This document shows, in pieces, positions 1 to 13,845 of a stretch of DNA of 64,000 bases (positions are counted from its first letter, which is position 1; every line of letters starts with the position of its first letter). The stretch covers positions 8,473,215 to 8,537,214 of the forward strand of contig JBCFYV010011135.1 in assembly GCA_039000515.1 (NCBI GenBank). The letters are read 5' to 3'. The stretch comes from Timema cristinae. Its lineage: Eukaryota > Arthropoda > Insecta > Phasmatodea > Timematidae. The notes below the pieces were generated by a model, which saw only the letters and a list, made by a program, of their open reading frames with translations, ran no database searches and was not told where the DNA came from. The translations under genes were made by a program, and so were the position numbers.

Positions 1-1149
1 ATAAGATGTATATCTACGTGGAATATTTCACGTACAATAATCTAGTATCTACAATATTTAACTCCAGACCCTTATTTTATTACGAATAGCTAACATATAT
101 TTTAATGTATCCATATGCAAACAATATTATCTGCAAGCCTCTATGTTTAGCAGCTGTCCTTTTTGAGATTAAAAGCTTTCACAACAAACAATTTGGTTTT
201 GATTATTGCTCTATTTAAACGTTTTTACATAGTTAAAATATGAAATTATGAGAATAAACATTTAGATTTTTTTATGATAGTTGCGTCGATTATTCAATTA
301 AAAATGGTTTACAACTGAGAAGTTATAAAAGTTTATATTCACTTCATAATAAATATGGCAAATGGTACTGTTGAGGACGTTATTGCAACCCGTATTCATG
401 CGCTTGTTTCTACAAAAAATAACTTTTAATTTTGAAACTAATATTTTGTATGGGGTTTTTCTCTAAGTTACTAAAAAATATACTTATGTCATAATTTCTG
501 GTGGCCATTTAAAATATGTTAAAATTGTGACTAACATACATTTTAATTTGTTACATAACGCTCTTGTGGCCACATCCGAGGGAAAAAAACACAATCATTT
601 TATAAATATTTTTCTTCTCTCAGTTAGTTTTAAAAATCCAATTGTACAATAATTCTTAAGGAAGTGTTATTATAGTATTTTGTTAACTACTCTGAGTAAC
701 TGAATAGTTTAACCAGGCAAATACAATTTATTTTTACAAGGGTTGACATTAGTAACTTTCATTCAATATTTGAAATGAAAATTAGCTTTTTATTATTTTT
801 TTTGCTTCAAAAGGTCATTGATAAGGAAAGGAAAGTTTCTAAGTACCTAAAAACTAAAACAACAAACAAAGGCAATTTGCGTTCGATCTCGATGATACCC
901 AAAATAATCATATGTTTTAAAAAATTACCTTAGTACGTGAATTAAATTCAGAATATTTACATTTTTGCATTGATGCTAATTAATTACTTAACCACGGCCT
1001 TAGTATACATGGGTGTAGACACTTTTGAGTTTTCACGATAACATAAACATTTAAATTGAAGGAGCTAGTATCGATTTTTGATCGAGGGAATCAAATTCTG
1101 TCAAAAGATTGTTTTGGGTTTATGAGGAGTGTAAGGTAGATACTGAGTT
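1..1149. other. AT-rich sequence without recognisable feature
   Basis: No open frame, repeat or RNA gene can be supported here. The sequence is AT-rich and unique-looking up to the edge of the satellite array. If the GK5 exons downstream belong to a gene that begins to the left, this is intron; otherwise it is intergenic. Confidence 0.5.
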
Positions 1150-1152
1150 TCA

Positions 1153-4100
1153 TCCTGCGACCACCAGCCCTATCCGAGGGAGGGGTGCCGAGTTGTGTCC
1201 AACACCACCAGCCCTATCCGAGGGAGGGGTGCCGAGTTGTGTCCAACAACCACCAGCCCTATCCGAGGGAGGGTGCCGAGTTGTGTCCAACGACCACCAG
1301 CCCTATCCGAGGGAGGGGTGCCGAATTGTGTACAACGACCACCAGCCCTACCGAGGGAGGGGTGCCGAGTTGTGTCCAACGACCACCAGCCCTATCCGAG
1401 GGAGGGGTGCCGAGTTGTGTCCAACGACCACCAGCCCTATCCGAGAGAGAGGTGCCGAGTTGTGTCCAACAACCACCAGCCCTATCGAGGGAGGGGTGCC
1501 GAGTTGTGTCCAACGACCACCAGCCCTACCGAGGGAGGGTGCCGAGTTGTGTCCAACACCACCAGCCCTATCCGAGGGAGGGGTGCCGAGTTGTGTCCAA
1601 CAACCACCAGCCCTATCCGAGGGAGAGGTGCCGAGTTGTGTCCAACGACCACCAGCCCTATCCGAGGGAGGGGTGCCGAGTTGTGTCCAACGACCACCAG
1701 CCCTATCCGAGGGAGGGGTGCCGAGTTGTGTCCAACGACCACCAGCCCTATCCGAGGGAGGGGTGCCGAGTTGTGTCCAACGACCACCAGCCCTATCCGA
1801 GGGAGAGGGGTGCCGAGTTGTGTCCAACGACCACCAGCCCTATCCGAGGGAGGGGTGCCGAGTTGTGTCCAACGAACCACCAGCCCTATCCGAGGGAGGG
1901 GTGCCGAGTTGTGTCCAACAACCACCAGCCCTATCCGAGGGAGGGGTGCCGAGTTGTGTCCAACAACCACCAGCCCTATCCGAGGGAGAGGGGTGCCGAG
2001 TTGTGTCCAACGACCACCAGCCCTATCCGAGGGAGGGGTGCCGAGTTGTGTACCAACGACCACCAGCCCTATCCGAGGGAGAGGGGTGCCGAGTTGTGTC
2101 CAACGACCACCAGCCCTATCCGAGGGAGAGGGTGCCGAGTTGTGTCCAACGACCACCAGCCCTATCCGAGGGAGGGGTGCCGAGTTGTGTCCAACGACCA
2201 CCAGCCCTACCGAGGAGGGGTCCGATTTGTCAACGACACCAGCCCTATCCGAGGGAGGGGTGCCGAGTTGTGTCCAACGACCACCAGCCCTATCCGAGGG
2301 AGGGGTGCCGAATTGTGTACAACGACCACCAGCCCTATCCGAGGGAGAGGGGTGCCGAGTTGTGTCCAACGACCACCAGCCCTATCCGAGGGAGGGGTGC
2401 CGAATTGTGTACAACGACCACCAGCCCTATCCGAGGGTAGGGGTGCCGAGTTGTGTCCAACGACCACCAGCCCTATCCGAGGGAGGGGTGCCGATTGTGT
2501 CCAACGACCACCAGCCCTATCCGAGGAGAGGGGTGCCGAGTTGTGTCCAACGACCACCAGCCCTACCGAGGGAGGGGTGCCGAATTGTGTACAACGACCA
2601 CCAGCCCTATCCGAGGGAGAGGGGTGCCGAGTTGTGTCCAACGACCACCAGCCCTATCCGAGGGAGAGGGGTGCCGAGTTGTGTCCAACGACCACCACCC
2701 TATCCGAGGAGAGGGTGCCGAGTTGTGTCCAACGACCACCAGCCCTATCCGAGGGAGAGGTGCCGAATTGTGTCCAACGACCACCAGCCCTATCCGAGGG
2801 AGAGGGTGCCGAGTTGTGTCCAACGACCACCAGCCCTACCCGAGAGAGAGGGGTGCCGAGTTGTGTCCAACGACCACCAGCCCTATCCGAGAGAGAGGGG
2901 TGCCGAGTTGTGTCCAACGACCACCAGCCCTATCCGAGAGAGAGGGGTGCCGAGTTGTGTCCAACGACCACCAGCCCTATCCGAGAGAGAGGGGTGCCGA
3001 GTTGTGTCCAACGACCACCAGCCCTATCCGAGAGAGAGGTGCCGAGTTGTGTCCAACGACCACCAGCCCTACCCGAGAGAAGAGGTGCCGAGTTGTGTCC
3101 AACGACCACCAGCCCTATCCGAGAGAGAGGGTGCCGAGTTGTGTCCAACGACCACCAGCCCTATCCGAGGGAGAGGTGCCGAGTTGTGTCCAACACCACC
3201 AGCCCTACCGAGAGAGAGGTGCCGAGTTGTGTCCAACGACCACCAGCCCTACCCGAGGAGAGGGGTGCCGAGTTGTGTCCAACGACCAGCAGCCCTATCC
3301 GAGGAGAGAGGTGCCGAGTTGTGTCCAACGACCACCAGCCCTACCCGAGGGAGGGGTGCCGAGTTGTGTCCAACAACCACCAAGCCCTACCGAGGGAGGG
3401 GTGCCGAGTTGTGTCCAACGACCACAGCCCTACCGAGGGAGAGGGTGCCGAGTTGTGTCCAACACCACCAGCCCTATCCGAGGGAGAGGTGCCGAGTTGT
3501 GTCCAACGACCACCAGCCCTATCCGAGGGAGGGTGCCGAGTTGTGTCCAACGACCACCAGCCCTATCCCGAGGGAGGGTGCCGAGTTGTGTCCAACAACC
3601 ACCACCCTATCCGAGGGAGGGTGCCGAGTTGTGTCCAACGACCACCAGCCCTATCCGAGGGAGAGGTGCCGAGTTGTGTCCAACGAACCACCAGCCCTAT
3701 CCGAGGGAGGGTGCCGAGTTGTGTCCAACGACACCAGCCCTATCCGAGGGAGGGGTGCCGAGTTGTGTCCAACGACCACCAGCCCTATCCGAGGGAGGGG
3801 TGCCGAGTTGTGTCCAACGACCACCAGCCCTATCCGAGGGAGAGGTGCCGAGTTGTGTCCAACGACCACAGCCCTATCCGAGGGAGGGTGCCGAGTTGTG
3901 TCCAACACCACCACCCTATCCGAGGGAGAGGGTGCCGAGTTGTGTCCAACACCACAGCCCTTCCGAGGAGAGGTGCCGAGCTGTGTCCAACGACCACCAC
4001 CCTACCGAGGGAGAGGTGCCGAGTTGTGTCCAACGACCACCAGCCCTACCCGAGGAGGGTGCCGAGTTGTGTCCAACGACCACCACCCTACCGAGGGAGG

Positions 4101-7100
4101 GTGCCGAGTTGTGTCAACGACCACCAACCCTATCCGAGGAGAGGTGCCGAGTGTGTCCAACGACCACCACCCTACCGAGGAGAGGTGCCGAGTTGTGTCC
4201 AACGACCACCACCCTACCGAGGGAGAGGTGCCGAGTTGTGTCCAACGACCACCACCCTACCGAGGGAGGGTGCCGAGTTGTACAACACCACCACAGAGGG
4301 AGGGTGCCATTTGCCAACGACACAACCTTCCGAGGGAGAGGGCCGACTTGTCAACGACCACCAGCCCACCAGGAGATCCGAGGTGTCAACGACCACCAGC
4401 CCTACCAGGAGGTCCGAGTGTGTACAAGCCACCACCCTATCCGAGGGAAGGTGCCGAGTGTGCCAACGACCACCAGCCCTATCCGAGGGAAGGTGCCGAG
4501 TGTGCCAACACCACCAACCCTACCAGGAGTGCCGAGTGTGTCAACACCACACCCTTCCAGGGAGAGGTCCGAGGTGGTCCAACAACCACACCCTATCCGA
4601 GGGAGAGGTGCCGAGTTGTGTCCAACGACCACCAGCCCTATCCGAGGGAGGGTGCCGAGTTGTGTCAACGACACCACCCTACCAGGGAGGGTGCCGAGTT
4701 GTGTCCAACGACCACCACCCTATCCGAGGGAGAGGCCGAGTGTGTCCACCACACCACAGAGGTGCCAACGACCACACCCTACCGAGGAGAGGTGCGAGGT
4801 CCAACACCACCACCCACCGAGGGAGGTGCGAGTTTCCACACACACCCTATCGAGGGAGAGTGCCGATGTGTCCAACACCACACCCTACCGAGGGAGGTCC
4901 GGTGTGTCCAACACCACACCTACCGAGGAGAGTCCGATGTGTCCAACACCACACCTACCGGAGGTCGGTGTGTCCAACACCCACCCTACCGAGGAGGGTG
5001 CGAGTTGTGTCACACACCACCCACCAGGGAGGTGCCGATGGTCCAACGACCACACCTATCCGAGGAGAGTCGAGTGTGTCAACACCACCACCACGAGGAG
5101 GGTGCCGATGTGTCCAACGACCACACCCACCGAGGAGGTGCGAGTGTGTCCAACACCACCACCCTACGGGGAGGTGCCGAGTGTGTCAACACACCAGCCC
5201 TATCGAGGAGAGGTGCCGAGTGTGTCAACACCACCAGCCTACGAGGGGTGCCGAGTGTGTCCACACCACCACCTACCGAGAGGTGCCGATGTGTCCAACA
5301 CCACACCTACGGAGGTCCGAGTGTGTCCAACACCACACCTACAGGAGGGTGCCGAGTGTGTCCAACACACACCCTATCCGAGGGAGGGTGCCGAGTGTGT
5401 CCAACACCACACCCTACCGAGGGAGGGTGCCGAGTGTGTCCAACACCACCAACCCTACCGAGGAGGTGCCGAGTGTGTCCAACGACCACCACCTACCGAG
5501 GGGGGTGCCGATTGTGTCAACGACCACCACCCTACCGAGGGAGGGTGCCGGTTGTGTCAACGACACCAACCCTATCCGAGGAGAGGTGCCGAGTGTGTCA
5601 ACACCACACCCTATCCGAGGGAGGTGCGAGTGTGTCCAACGACCACCACCCTACCGAGGAGGTGCCGAGTTGTGTCAACGACACACCCTACGAGGAGGTG
5701 CCGAGTGTGTCCAACACCACCACCCTACCGAGGGAGGGTGCCGAGTGTGTCAACACCACCACCCTATCCGAGGGAGAGGTGCCGAGTGTTCAACGACCAC
5801 ACCCTCCGAGGAGGGTGCCGAGTGTGTCCAACACACACCCTATCCGAGGGGGGGTGCCGATTGTTCAACGACCACCAGCCCTACCGAGGAGAGGTGCCGA
5901 GTTGTGTCCAACGACCACCACCCTATCCGAGGGGGGTGCCGAGTGTGTACACCACAGCCCTATCCGAGGGAGAGGTGCCGAGTGTGTCCAACACCACCAC
6001 CCTATCCGAGGAGGTGCCGAGTTGTGTCAACGACCACACCCTACCCGAGGAGGTGCCGAGTGTGTCCAACACCACCCTATCGAGGAGGTGCCGAGTTGTT
6101 CAACGACCACACCCTATCCAGGGAGGGTGCGATGTGTCCAACACCCACCTATCCGAGGGAGGTGCCGAGTGTGTCCACACCCAGCCCTACCGAGGAGGTG
6201 CCGATGTGTCCAACACCACCACCCTACAGGAGGGGTGCGAGTTGTGTCAACGACCACCACCTACCGAGGGGTGCGAGTGTGTCCAACGACCACCACCCTA
6301 CGAGGAGGGTGCCGATGTGTCAACGACACCACCCTACCGAGGGTGCCGAGTGTGTCAACACCACACCTACGAGGAGGGTGCGATTGTGTCAACGACACCA
6401 CCTACCGAGGGAGGTGCCGAGTTGTCCAACACCACACCCTACGAGGAGGTGCGAGTGTGTCCAACACCACACCTACCGAGGAGAGGTGCGATTGTTCAAC
6501 ACCACCTATCCGGGGAGTGCGAGTGTGTCCAACAACCAGCCTACAGGGGGTGCCGTGTGTCCAACGACACAGCCCTACGAGGGAGGGGTGCCGATTGTGT
6601 CCAACACCACCACCCTATCCGAGGGAGGTGCCGAGTTGGTCCAACGACCACACCCTATCGAGGGAGAGGTGCCGAGTTGTGTCCAACGCCACAGCCTACC
6701 GAGGAGGTGCCGAGTGTTCAACACCACACCCTACGGAGGTGCCGAGTTGTGTCAACACCACCACCTACCGAGGGAGGTGCGATGTGTCAACGACCACGCC
6801 TACCGAGGAGGGTGCCGATGTGTCCAACGACACACTACCGAGGGGTCGATTGTGTCAACACCACCTACCGGAGGGGCCGAGTTGTGTCACACACCACCCT
6901 ACCGAGGAGGTGCCGATTGTGTCACGACACAGCCCACGAGGGAGGTGCGATGTCAACGACCACCTACGAGGGTCCGTGGTCCAACACACCACAGGGGGGG
7001 ACACTAGGGTCCATGTTCAGACCACACCTACCGAGGGGTGCCGTGTGTCAACACCACCACCACCGAGGGGGTCGTTAGTTTTACACACCACCTACCGGGA

Positions 7101-7141
7101 GGTGCGGTTGTGTACACCCCCTACCAGGGGCCGAGTGTGCC

Positions 7142-7212
<71 letters not shown>

Positions 7213-9573
7213 TTCCAACACCACCACCCTATCCGAGGGAGGGGTGCCGAGTTGTGTCCAACGACCAGCAGCCCTACCCGAGGGAGGGGTGCCGAGCTGT
7301 GTCCAACGACCAGCAGCCCTATCCGAGGGAGGGGTGCCGAGTTGTGTCCAACAACCAGCAGCCCTACCGAGGGAGGGTGCCGAGTTGTGTACAACGACCA
7401 CCAGCCCTATCCGAGGGAGAGGTGCCGAGTTGTGTCCAACGACCACCAGCCCTATCCGAGGGAGAGGTGCCGAGTTGTGTCCAACAACCACCACCCTACC
7501 CGAGGGAGAGGGTGCGAGTTGTGTCCAACAACCACCAGCCCTACCGAGAGAGAGGTGCCGAGTTGTGTCCAACCACCACCTACCAGGAGGGCCGAGTTGT
7601 GTCAACGACCACCAGCCCTATCCGAGGGGAGGGGTGCGAGTTGTGTCCAACAACCACCAACCCTACCCGAGGGAGGTGCCGAGTTGTTCCAACGACCACC
7701 AGCCCTACCCGAGGGAGGGGTGCCGAGTTGTGTCCAACGACCACCAGCCCTATCCGAGGAGAGGTGCCGAGTTGTGTCCAACGACCACAGCCCTACCCGA
7801 GGGAGGGTGCCGAGTTGTGTCCAACGAACCAGCAGCCCTACCCGAGGAGAGGTGCCGAGTTGTGTCCAACGACCACCCAGCCCTACCCGAGGGAGAGGTG
7901 CCGAGTTTGTCCAACGACCAGCAGACCCTATCCGAGGGAGAGGTGTCCGAGTTGTGTCCAACAACCACAGCCCTACCCGAGGGAGGGGTGCCGAGTTGTG
8001 TCCAACAACCACCAAGCCCTACCCGAGGGAGAGGGTGCAGAGTTGTGTCCAACAACCACCAGCCCTATCCGAGGAGGGTGCCGAGTTGTGTCCAACAACC
8101 AGCAGCCCTATCCGAGGGAGAGGTGCCGAGTTGTGTCCAACAACCAGCAGCCCTACCGAGGGAGGGGTGCCGAGTTGTGTCCAACAACCACCAGCCCTAC
8201 CCGAGGGAGAGGGTGCCGAGTTGTGTCCAACGACCACCAACCCTATCCGAGGGTGCCGAGTTGTGTCCAACGACCACCAGCCCTACCGAGGGAGAGGTGC
8301 CGAGTTGTGTCCAACGACCACCAGCCCTACCGAGGGAGGTGCCGAGTTGTGTCAACGACCACCACCCTATCCGAGGGAGAGGTGCCGAGTTGTGTCCAAC
8401 GACCACCAACCCTATCCGAGGGAGAGGTGCCGAGTTGTGTCCAACGACCACCAACCCTATCCGAGGGAGAGGTGCCGAGTTGTGTCCAACGACCACCACC
8501 CTACCGAGGGAGAGGTGCCGAGTTGTGTCCAACGACCACCAGCCCTATCCGAGGGAGAGGTGCCGAGCTGTGTCCAACGACCACCACCCTATCCGAGGGA
8601 GAGGTGCCGAGTTGTGTCCAACGACCACCAGCCCTATCCGAGGGAGAGGTGCCGAGTTGTGTCCAACCAACGACCACCAACCCTATCCGAGGGAGAGGTG
8701 CCGAGTTGTGTCCAACGACCACCAGCCCTATCCGAGGGAGAGGTGCCGAGTTGTGTCCAACGACCACCAGCCCTATCCGAGGGAGGGGTGCCGAGTTGTG
8801 TCCAACGACCACCAGCCCTACGCGAGGGAGAGGTGCCGAGTTGTGTCAACGACCACCAACCCTACCGAGGGAGAGGTGCCGAGTTGTGTCCAACGACCAC
8901 CAGCCCTATCCGAGGGAGAGGTGCCGAGTGTGTCCAACGACCACCAGCCCTACCCGAGGGAGAGGTGCCGAGTTGTGTCCAACGACCACCAGCCCTATCC
9001 GAGGGAGGGGGCCGAGTTGTGCACGACCACCTACCGGGGAGGTGCCGATTGTGTCCCAACGACCACCAACCCTACCGAGGGAGAGGTGCCGAGCTTTTGT
9101 CCAACGAACCACCAGCCCTATCCGAGGGAGAGGTGCCGAGTTGTGTCCAACGACCACCACCCTACCGAGGGAGAGGTGCCGAGTTGTGTCCAACGACCAC
9201 AGCCCTACCCGAGGGAGGGTGCCGAGCTGTGTCCAACGACCACAACCCTATCCGAGGGAGAGGTGCCGAGTTGTGTCCAACACCACCAGCCCTACCCGAG
9301 GGAGAGGTGCCGAGTGTGTCCAACAACCACCAGCCCTACCGAGGGAGGGGTGCCGAGTTGTGTCCAACGACACCACCCTACCGAGGGAGAGGTGCCGAGT
9401 TGTGTCCAACGACCACCAGCCCTATCCGAGGGAGAGGTGCCGAGTGTGTCCAACGACCACAGCCCTACCGAGGGAGAGGTGCCGAGTTGTGTCCAACGAC
9501 CACCAACCCTATCCGAGGGAGAGGTGCCGAGTTGTGTCCAACGACCACCAGCCCTATCCGAGGGAGAGGGGTG
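1153..9573. repeat. 45-bp satellite (tandem repeat) array, about 8.4 kb
   Basis: Head-to-tail copies of a 45-bp unit containing CCAGCCCTATCCGAGGGAG followed by GTGCCGAGTTGTGTCCAA run across the whole interval, on the order of 190 units. Copies at both ends are nearly identical apart from short indels in the G-rich part. From about 4300 to 7143 the units become progressively shorter and more divergent, then a run of 69 C interrupts the array, after which clean 45-bp units resume with slightly different variants (CAGCAGCCC, ACCCGAGGG). Because 45 is divisible by three, each + frame reads a 15-residue peptide repeat and stays open for up to 2806 codons. This is a by-product of the period, not evidence of a protein. 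The array lies upstream of a GK5 exon and may be intronic. Confidence 0.97.
7144..7212. repeat. Poly-C homopolymer, 69 nt
   Basis: An uninterrupted run of C sits inside the satellite array exactly where degenerate units end and clean units restart. Such a long pure homopolymer at a quality boundary is more likely a sequencing or assembly artefact than genomic sequence. Confidence 0.9.
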
Positions 9574-9589
9574 CCTACGAGCGTGTATG

Positions 9590-11025
9590 TAACACAAACC
9601 ATCAACCTATACTAGGCGTTAGAAAGCAATCGTTATTCACAATAATAATATCGACAACATTCACTCTCTATTGAAATTTGTCTATGTTTCCTTGCTAGTT
9701 TAGGTTAAGTGTGGTCAGGTTCGTATAGGCTAGGATGTTTTATGTAACATTGACAGTATTATAATTTAGTTCATTCTGAACACACCTTTGTTTATCCTTC
9801 ATTTATTATTTCTGTTACATTAAACTTCTCCTTCAGACACAGCTCAGGTGACAGTAAAAAATAAGTACCGTGGTGAACTTAATTAATAAGGACTAATTTA
9901 TTACGGAGAATTGATACAAACAAGGAACATTCTCAAAGTGATAAAAAAAACTACCATTATATATACGACAAGAAATTTGGCTGAAAATGAATTTTGAAAA
10001 TAGCTCAAACCCAAAATTTACAAAGTGATTTTTAGCCGAAATCTACCATTTATATAAAATAACTGCCATAGCGGCACCATTTTATCGCCTCACAAGCGAG
10101 GGGTGATGAGAATCACGGTGAATGCAAAAATAAAACTTCATTTGGTTGGATTTTTGTTATATACAGTGTGGCTGAAAGACAATCGTCTAAGTATCACCGG
10201 CAAAGGGGAATAAGGGTGGGATCAAAGTTCCTACTAGAAGGTCCGAGGATGGCCTCGAATGATCCACTAGTTCCACAGTTTGGGGTGCTTGGTGCATATT
10301 CCATTCTGCGCCATACCCATAGCTACCAGCGCCGAGTGGAACTAGGTCAGACCGACATTCTTCCGCTTTGCAACGCAATCAAGCTCAAAACAAAGTAGAC
10401 CCATCCGTCAAGATGGCACATACACGTGCTATTCGACACCGTATGTGTGAATTACAGTTATCTGGTTGAATTTTTTTTATGAGTGGCCGTGGTTTTTCTT
10501 TATTGAAGTAGTCTGCGTTCTCACGATGTTATTTAGTTTGGCTAGTATTTGAAATTGTGTGTATTTATTGGCGTAAAGTTATATTATCACTAAAGGAGGT
10601 TGTGATTTATAGTAGCTTACTTAGCCTAAGCATAATCTTGTAGCTAATTTCTCCGTTAATCGGTCGAGAGATGGGCTCTTAATAGAAAGAATCTATCATC
10701 CACCCTCCTCCCGGATAAAACCTAGGACATGGACCAAAAAACCCCTTAATAGATAAGTATTTCAAATTTATAAGCAAGCCTCTTCATTATTATCAATTAC
10801 AATTTGGACAAAGATTAGGATAATCGTTCGTTAGATGTACTCTTATTTCTTCGTATCGATTCCGGTGTTCATGATGTCATTTTTAAATAATTTTATATTG
10901 ATTAACCAAACCTGTGTTTATTGGAATTTAATATACGTCTGTAGGTGTATGATACTGTCCAGATATTCACATTTACAGCGCCAAGGACTAGGTGTGGCTA
11001 TACATATTTGCTCGTGTTTTAACAG
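9590..11025. other. Non-coding sequence, probable GK5 intron
   Basis: Apart from the satellite edge this is AT-rich sequence with a more GC-balanced block at about 10165-10400. That block contains a 76-codon open frame resembling nothing I recognise. I searched it for the GK5 exon expected just upstream of the exon at 11026 and did not find it. Confidence 0.4.
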
Positions 11026-11120
11026 GTTTTGTGAACACGCCCGCCGAGTCCGCTGAGCAAGCATTGTCTGTGAAAGACTCAGATGGCGTTTTCTTCGTTC
11101 CTGCTTTTAATGGCTTGCAG
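11026..11120 (+). CDS. GK5: Glycerol kinase 5 exon (domain II start, FVPAF motif)
   Basis: This 95-nt exon is flanked by AACAG at the 5' side and GTAGGT at the 3' side. It starts with the last two bases of a split codon and ends in phase 0. It encodes 31 residues ending SDGVFFVPAFNGLQ, matching the stretch before the second FGGY domain in animal GK5 (the VPAF/SF-GL motif common to glycerol kinases). The preceding residues correspond to the variable helix before that motif. The donor leads in phase 0 to the exon at 17698, which continues with APINDNQAAAGFIGLKPTTS, so the junction Q-A-P reads through. No ORF of its own signals it; it was found by homology and splice signals. The product is a predicted ATP-dependent kinase of the FGGY family. 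Confidence 0.88.
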
Positions 11121-12539
11121 GTAGGTATATCATGTGCATAGAAATATTATATACAAAGGAAGAAAATATTCTTAGAAATTGATGCACAGAGAGTATGTAT
11201 ATGTGCTGTAAAGATCCCGTTTTATTAAATTGATTTCTAGTGCGTTTAAATTTAGGTTGTGTCAATTTTATTTAGTTTGACTGCACTGTTGCTGTTTTAT
11301 TTCCGTACACGTGCAAGCAGGCTACGGTGAATAAGGCCCCCCTTACACGATCAATATATTGTTTCAATATTATTGCTTCAATATAGTCATTCAGTTTGCT
11401 TGTTTACAGCCCTCGCAATAATTAAAGAAAAAACCTCGCACTCTAGGTGCGAGAAAGAGAGCAATATGCTTCATTTTTAAATTATATTGTTTTTATGTTC
11501 TTTTTCTAGAAATAGTTTTACTTGTGTCTGTAAGAGCTCGGCAGCTCCCGGGCACAATCTGAGTTTGAAGTTTGATAATTAGTGTTTGTTTTTGCTTTTA
11601 CTAGACAGGGTTGCTAACTGTCGATTCGGGCTAAGACGTGCGTGTGCTGATATGGCAACTTTATGATCAATATATATATATATATATAAAGTAAATCAAC
11701 TTTCAAGCATTTACGTTTTTCGACAATTAAAAAAAATTATTTCTTTAATTTCTAAATAAAAATTATATCAAATAACATAATAAAATGTGTTTACATTATA
11801 ATATACTTAAATCTCAGATCGCAGGTATGTGTTGAAGATACCGTATCACGACAGTGCGCAGCCACTAGGGTGTGCGCAGGCCCCGGGCTTATGTGGTTGG
11901 TGCCCTGAGCATAGATATCTCGGACATCCCCTCCCTTGTAGTTTTTATAAGCTTATCAATTAGTAGCTACGTTTAATAATTGAAAATGCACACTGATTAG
12001 AAAACCTTTTGGTCATTTCGATTGTTTATTCCTAGATGCTATGTTTAGGGCCATGGTAAATAAAATCAACATTTTTGTTTGTTTATTTTATAAGTCTTAT
12101 TTATTTTTAAACATCACTATATACATTTACATAAACACATACACATAATAGAAAAAACTGCTAATGCCAGCCCCACAGGGCTCTCGTACGATGAGCACTA
12201 CAAGACATTGTGAACACTTAGTAGTAGTCATTGAGGTTGAAATTGAAGTAAAAAAATATTATATTTTCGACACTTTTCTTAATAGTTAAACTTTATCGTG
12301 TTTTTTTTTAGCAGCACGCTTTTTGAGCTCGGCACCACTCAATTCCTACTCACATTTAAAGACTAAAACTTGGAAACAAGTCACTTAAAACACACATAGA
12401 ATCACTGAAAAAAGGTTATGTATGAAACACTTGACAACGAGTGTGTGAATGAAACGATAACATTAAGGATGAAACGCCAAGGCAGGCAGACGAGAATTAA
12501 AGTAACTAAGGGCTAGTTTGCAAATTACTATGTGACATA

Positions 12540-13790
12540 GTCACAACATGAAAAGAAAAGGCGTGGTTTGACTCACCAACTCTGTCTCCATTTGGCTACT
12601 CCACGAGGCTCCACACATCACACACTTGGCGGCCCGGTTTGTTTTCAACTGAGCCGAGTAACCATAACCGAGGTTACACCTCTAGGCCTACCCCCACTCC
12701 AAGAGAAAACAAGAGACGATCGACGTGCGCAGACCCGCGCGCACCGGCAACAGTGCAGTGATATCAACGGTCATCGGGCGGCGCGCGATTTGAAATTATG
12801 CCCGGAATATGGGAGGTTGTTCCAGAACAGTGCACTCCCTTCCCCCCTTTCCCAGCTCTGCTTCCCGCGCTATGAGAACACGTGACTCTACCTATGTGTA
12901 TATAATGGCAGGACTCTATAGCCATGGTACGCATTTCTCCACATTCTCTAGGTGAGGCACTTAGTGTGGGTTTAGGTTTAGGTTATTTTACTTCAAAATT
13001 CTGTTTGGCCTGGATTTGTTCAAAATTACTGTTTGGGCGATATTTATTTATGATTTAACTTTGTTTATTTTATATTGAGGCTGCAGGCCTTTTTTTGTAG
13101 AGATCATGGCGGGGCAACCTGGACTCAAAGAAATTACTATTCAGGCTAGCGTATCTCATCCACTTCACGGATTGTTTTGAAACTATTATCGTCGCCATGT
13201 TTGATATTCAGGGTATTTGCTAAATTGTTTGGTATAATCATGTTGGCTGATTACGTTACTAATCATTGTTGGGGAGATAGAACTCCTATTAGTCTAAGCT
13301 TAGTTAGTCAACTCTGGGGTCGCGAGCCCGCGCAATTAGTTTGTTAGTTTGTTTGTGGCTAAGTCACTGAATTATGAAAGTCCCCAAATTATAATGGATA
13401 TTGGCTCTGTTTTGTGGGGCTTTGAATAGTTGTATTGGGGAACTTCTTAGTGGGCACCTTGCCTTACACGTCAGTTATTGGAAGTCGCTGATGGCGAGTA
13501 GTTTATATCTTATGATTATCGTTAGTACTGGGGTTATTGTTTGGATCTTCAATTATTACCATTGTACGCTACGGATTTGTACAAAAGTCAATTTCAATGT
13601 ATCTTAATGCTGTGGGCCCCTTAGACGGCCATCTTTGTACTCGGGGTCATGCCCCTAACCACTTGTTTGTGTATAACTATATTATGGCCTTATTGTGCTG
13701 ATGTCTGCGCCTAACGCTGGGCTAGTCCCACTCTTTCTCATCGAGTATTGTTATTGTTGGAAATAAATAAACTCTCTTGTGACCAACCTG
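12540..13790 (+). other. Promoter-like block with poly(A) signal, possible solo LTR or exapted TE
   Basis: A GC-rich segment (12560-12900) contains a TTCCAGAA heat-shock-type half-site pair near 12820, an E-box CACGTG near 12880 and a TATA-like TATATAATGG near 12900. About 850 bp downstream are AATAAATAAA (13763-13772) and a second AATAAAG. A comparable order of elements occurs at 30280-31445. This could be a long terminal repeat or a non-coding transcription unit. No terminal repeat or target duplication was recognised, so the call is tentative. Confidence 0.25.
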
Positions 13791-13814
13791 ACTTTTATTT
13801 GTTATATAAATAAA

Positions 13815-13845
13815 GTGGTGGTGGTGGTGGTGGTGGTGGTGGTGG
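13815..13845. repeat. (GTG)n microsatellite
   Basis: About ten perfect GTG units directly after AATAAAG. Confidence 0.95.

Noticed and set aside
1153..9573. CRISPR-like array
   Set aside because: Units are contiguous, with no unique spacers between repeats, and the context is animal genome.
1109..9674. Open frames of 443 to 2806 codons across the satellite, in all three + frames and several minus frames
   Set aside because: They are read from a 45-bp tandem repeat whose period is a multiple of three. All frames are open at once, no domain is present, and indels move the peptide from frame to frame.
12568..12885. 105-codon + frame in the GC-rich block
   Set aside because: Composition follows the GC-rich promoter-like block and it overlaps TATA/E-box-like elements; no domain.
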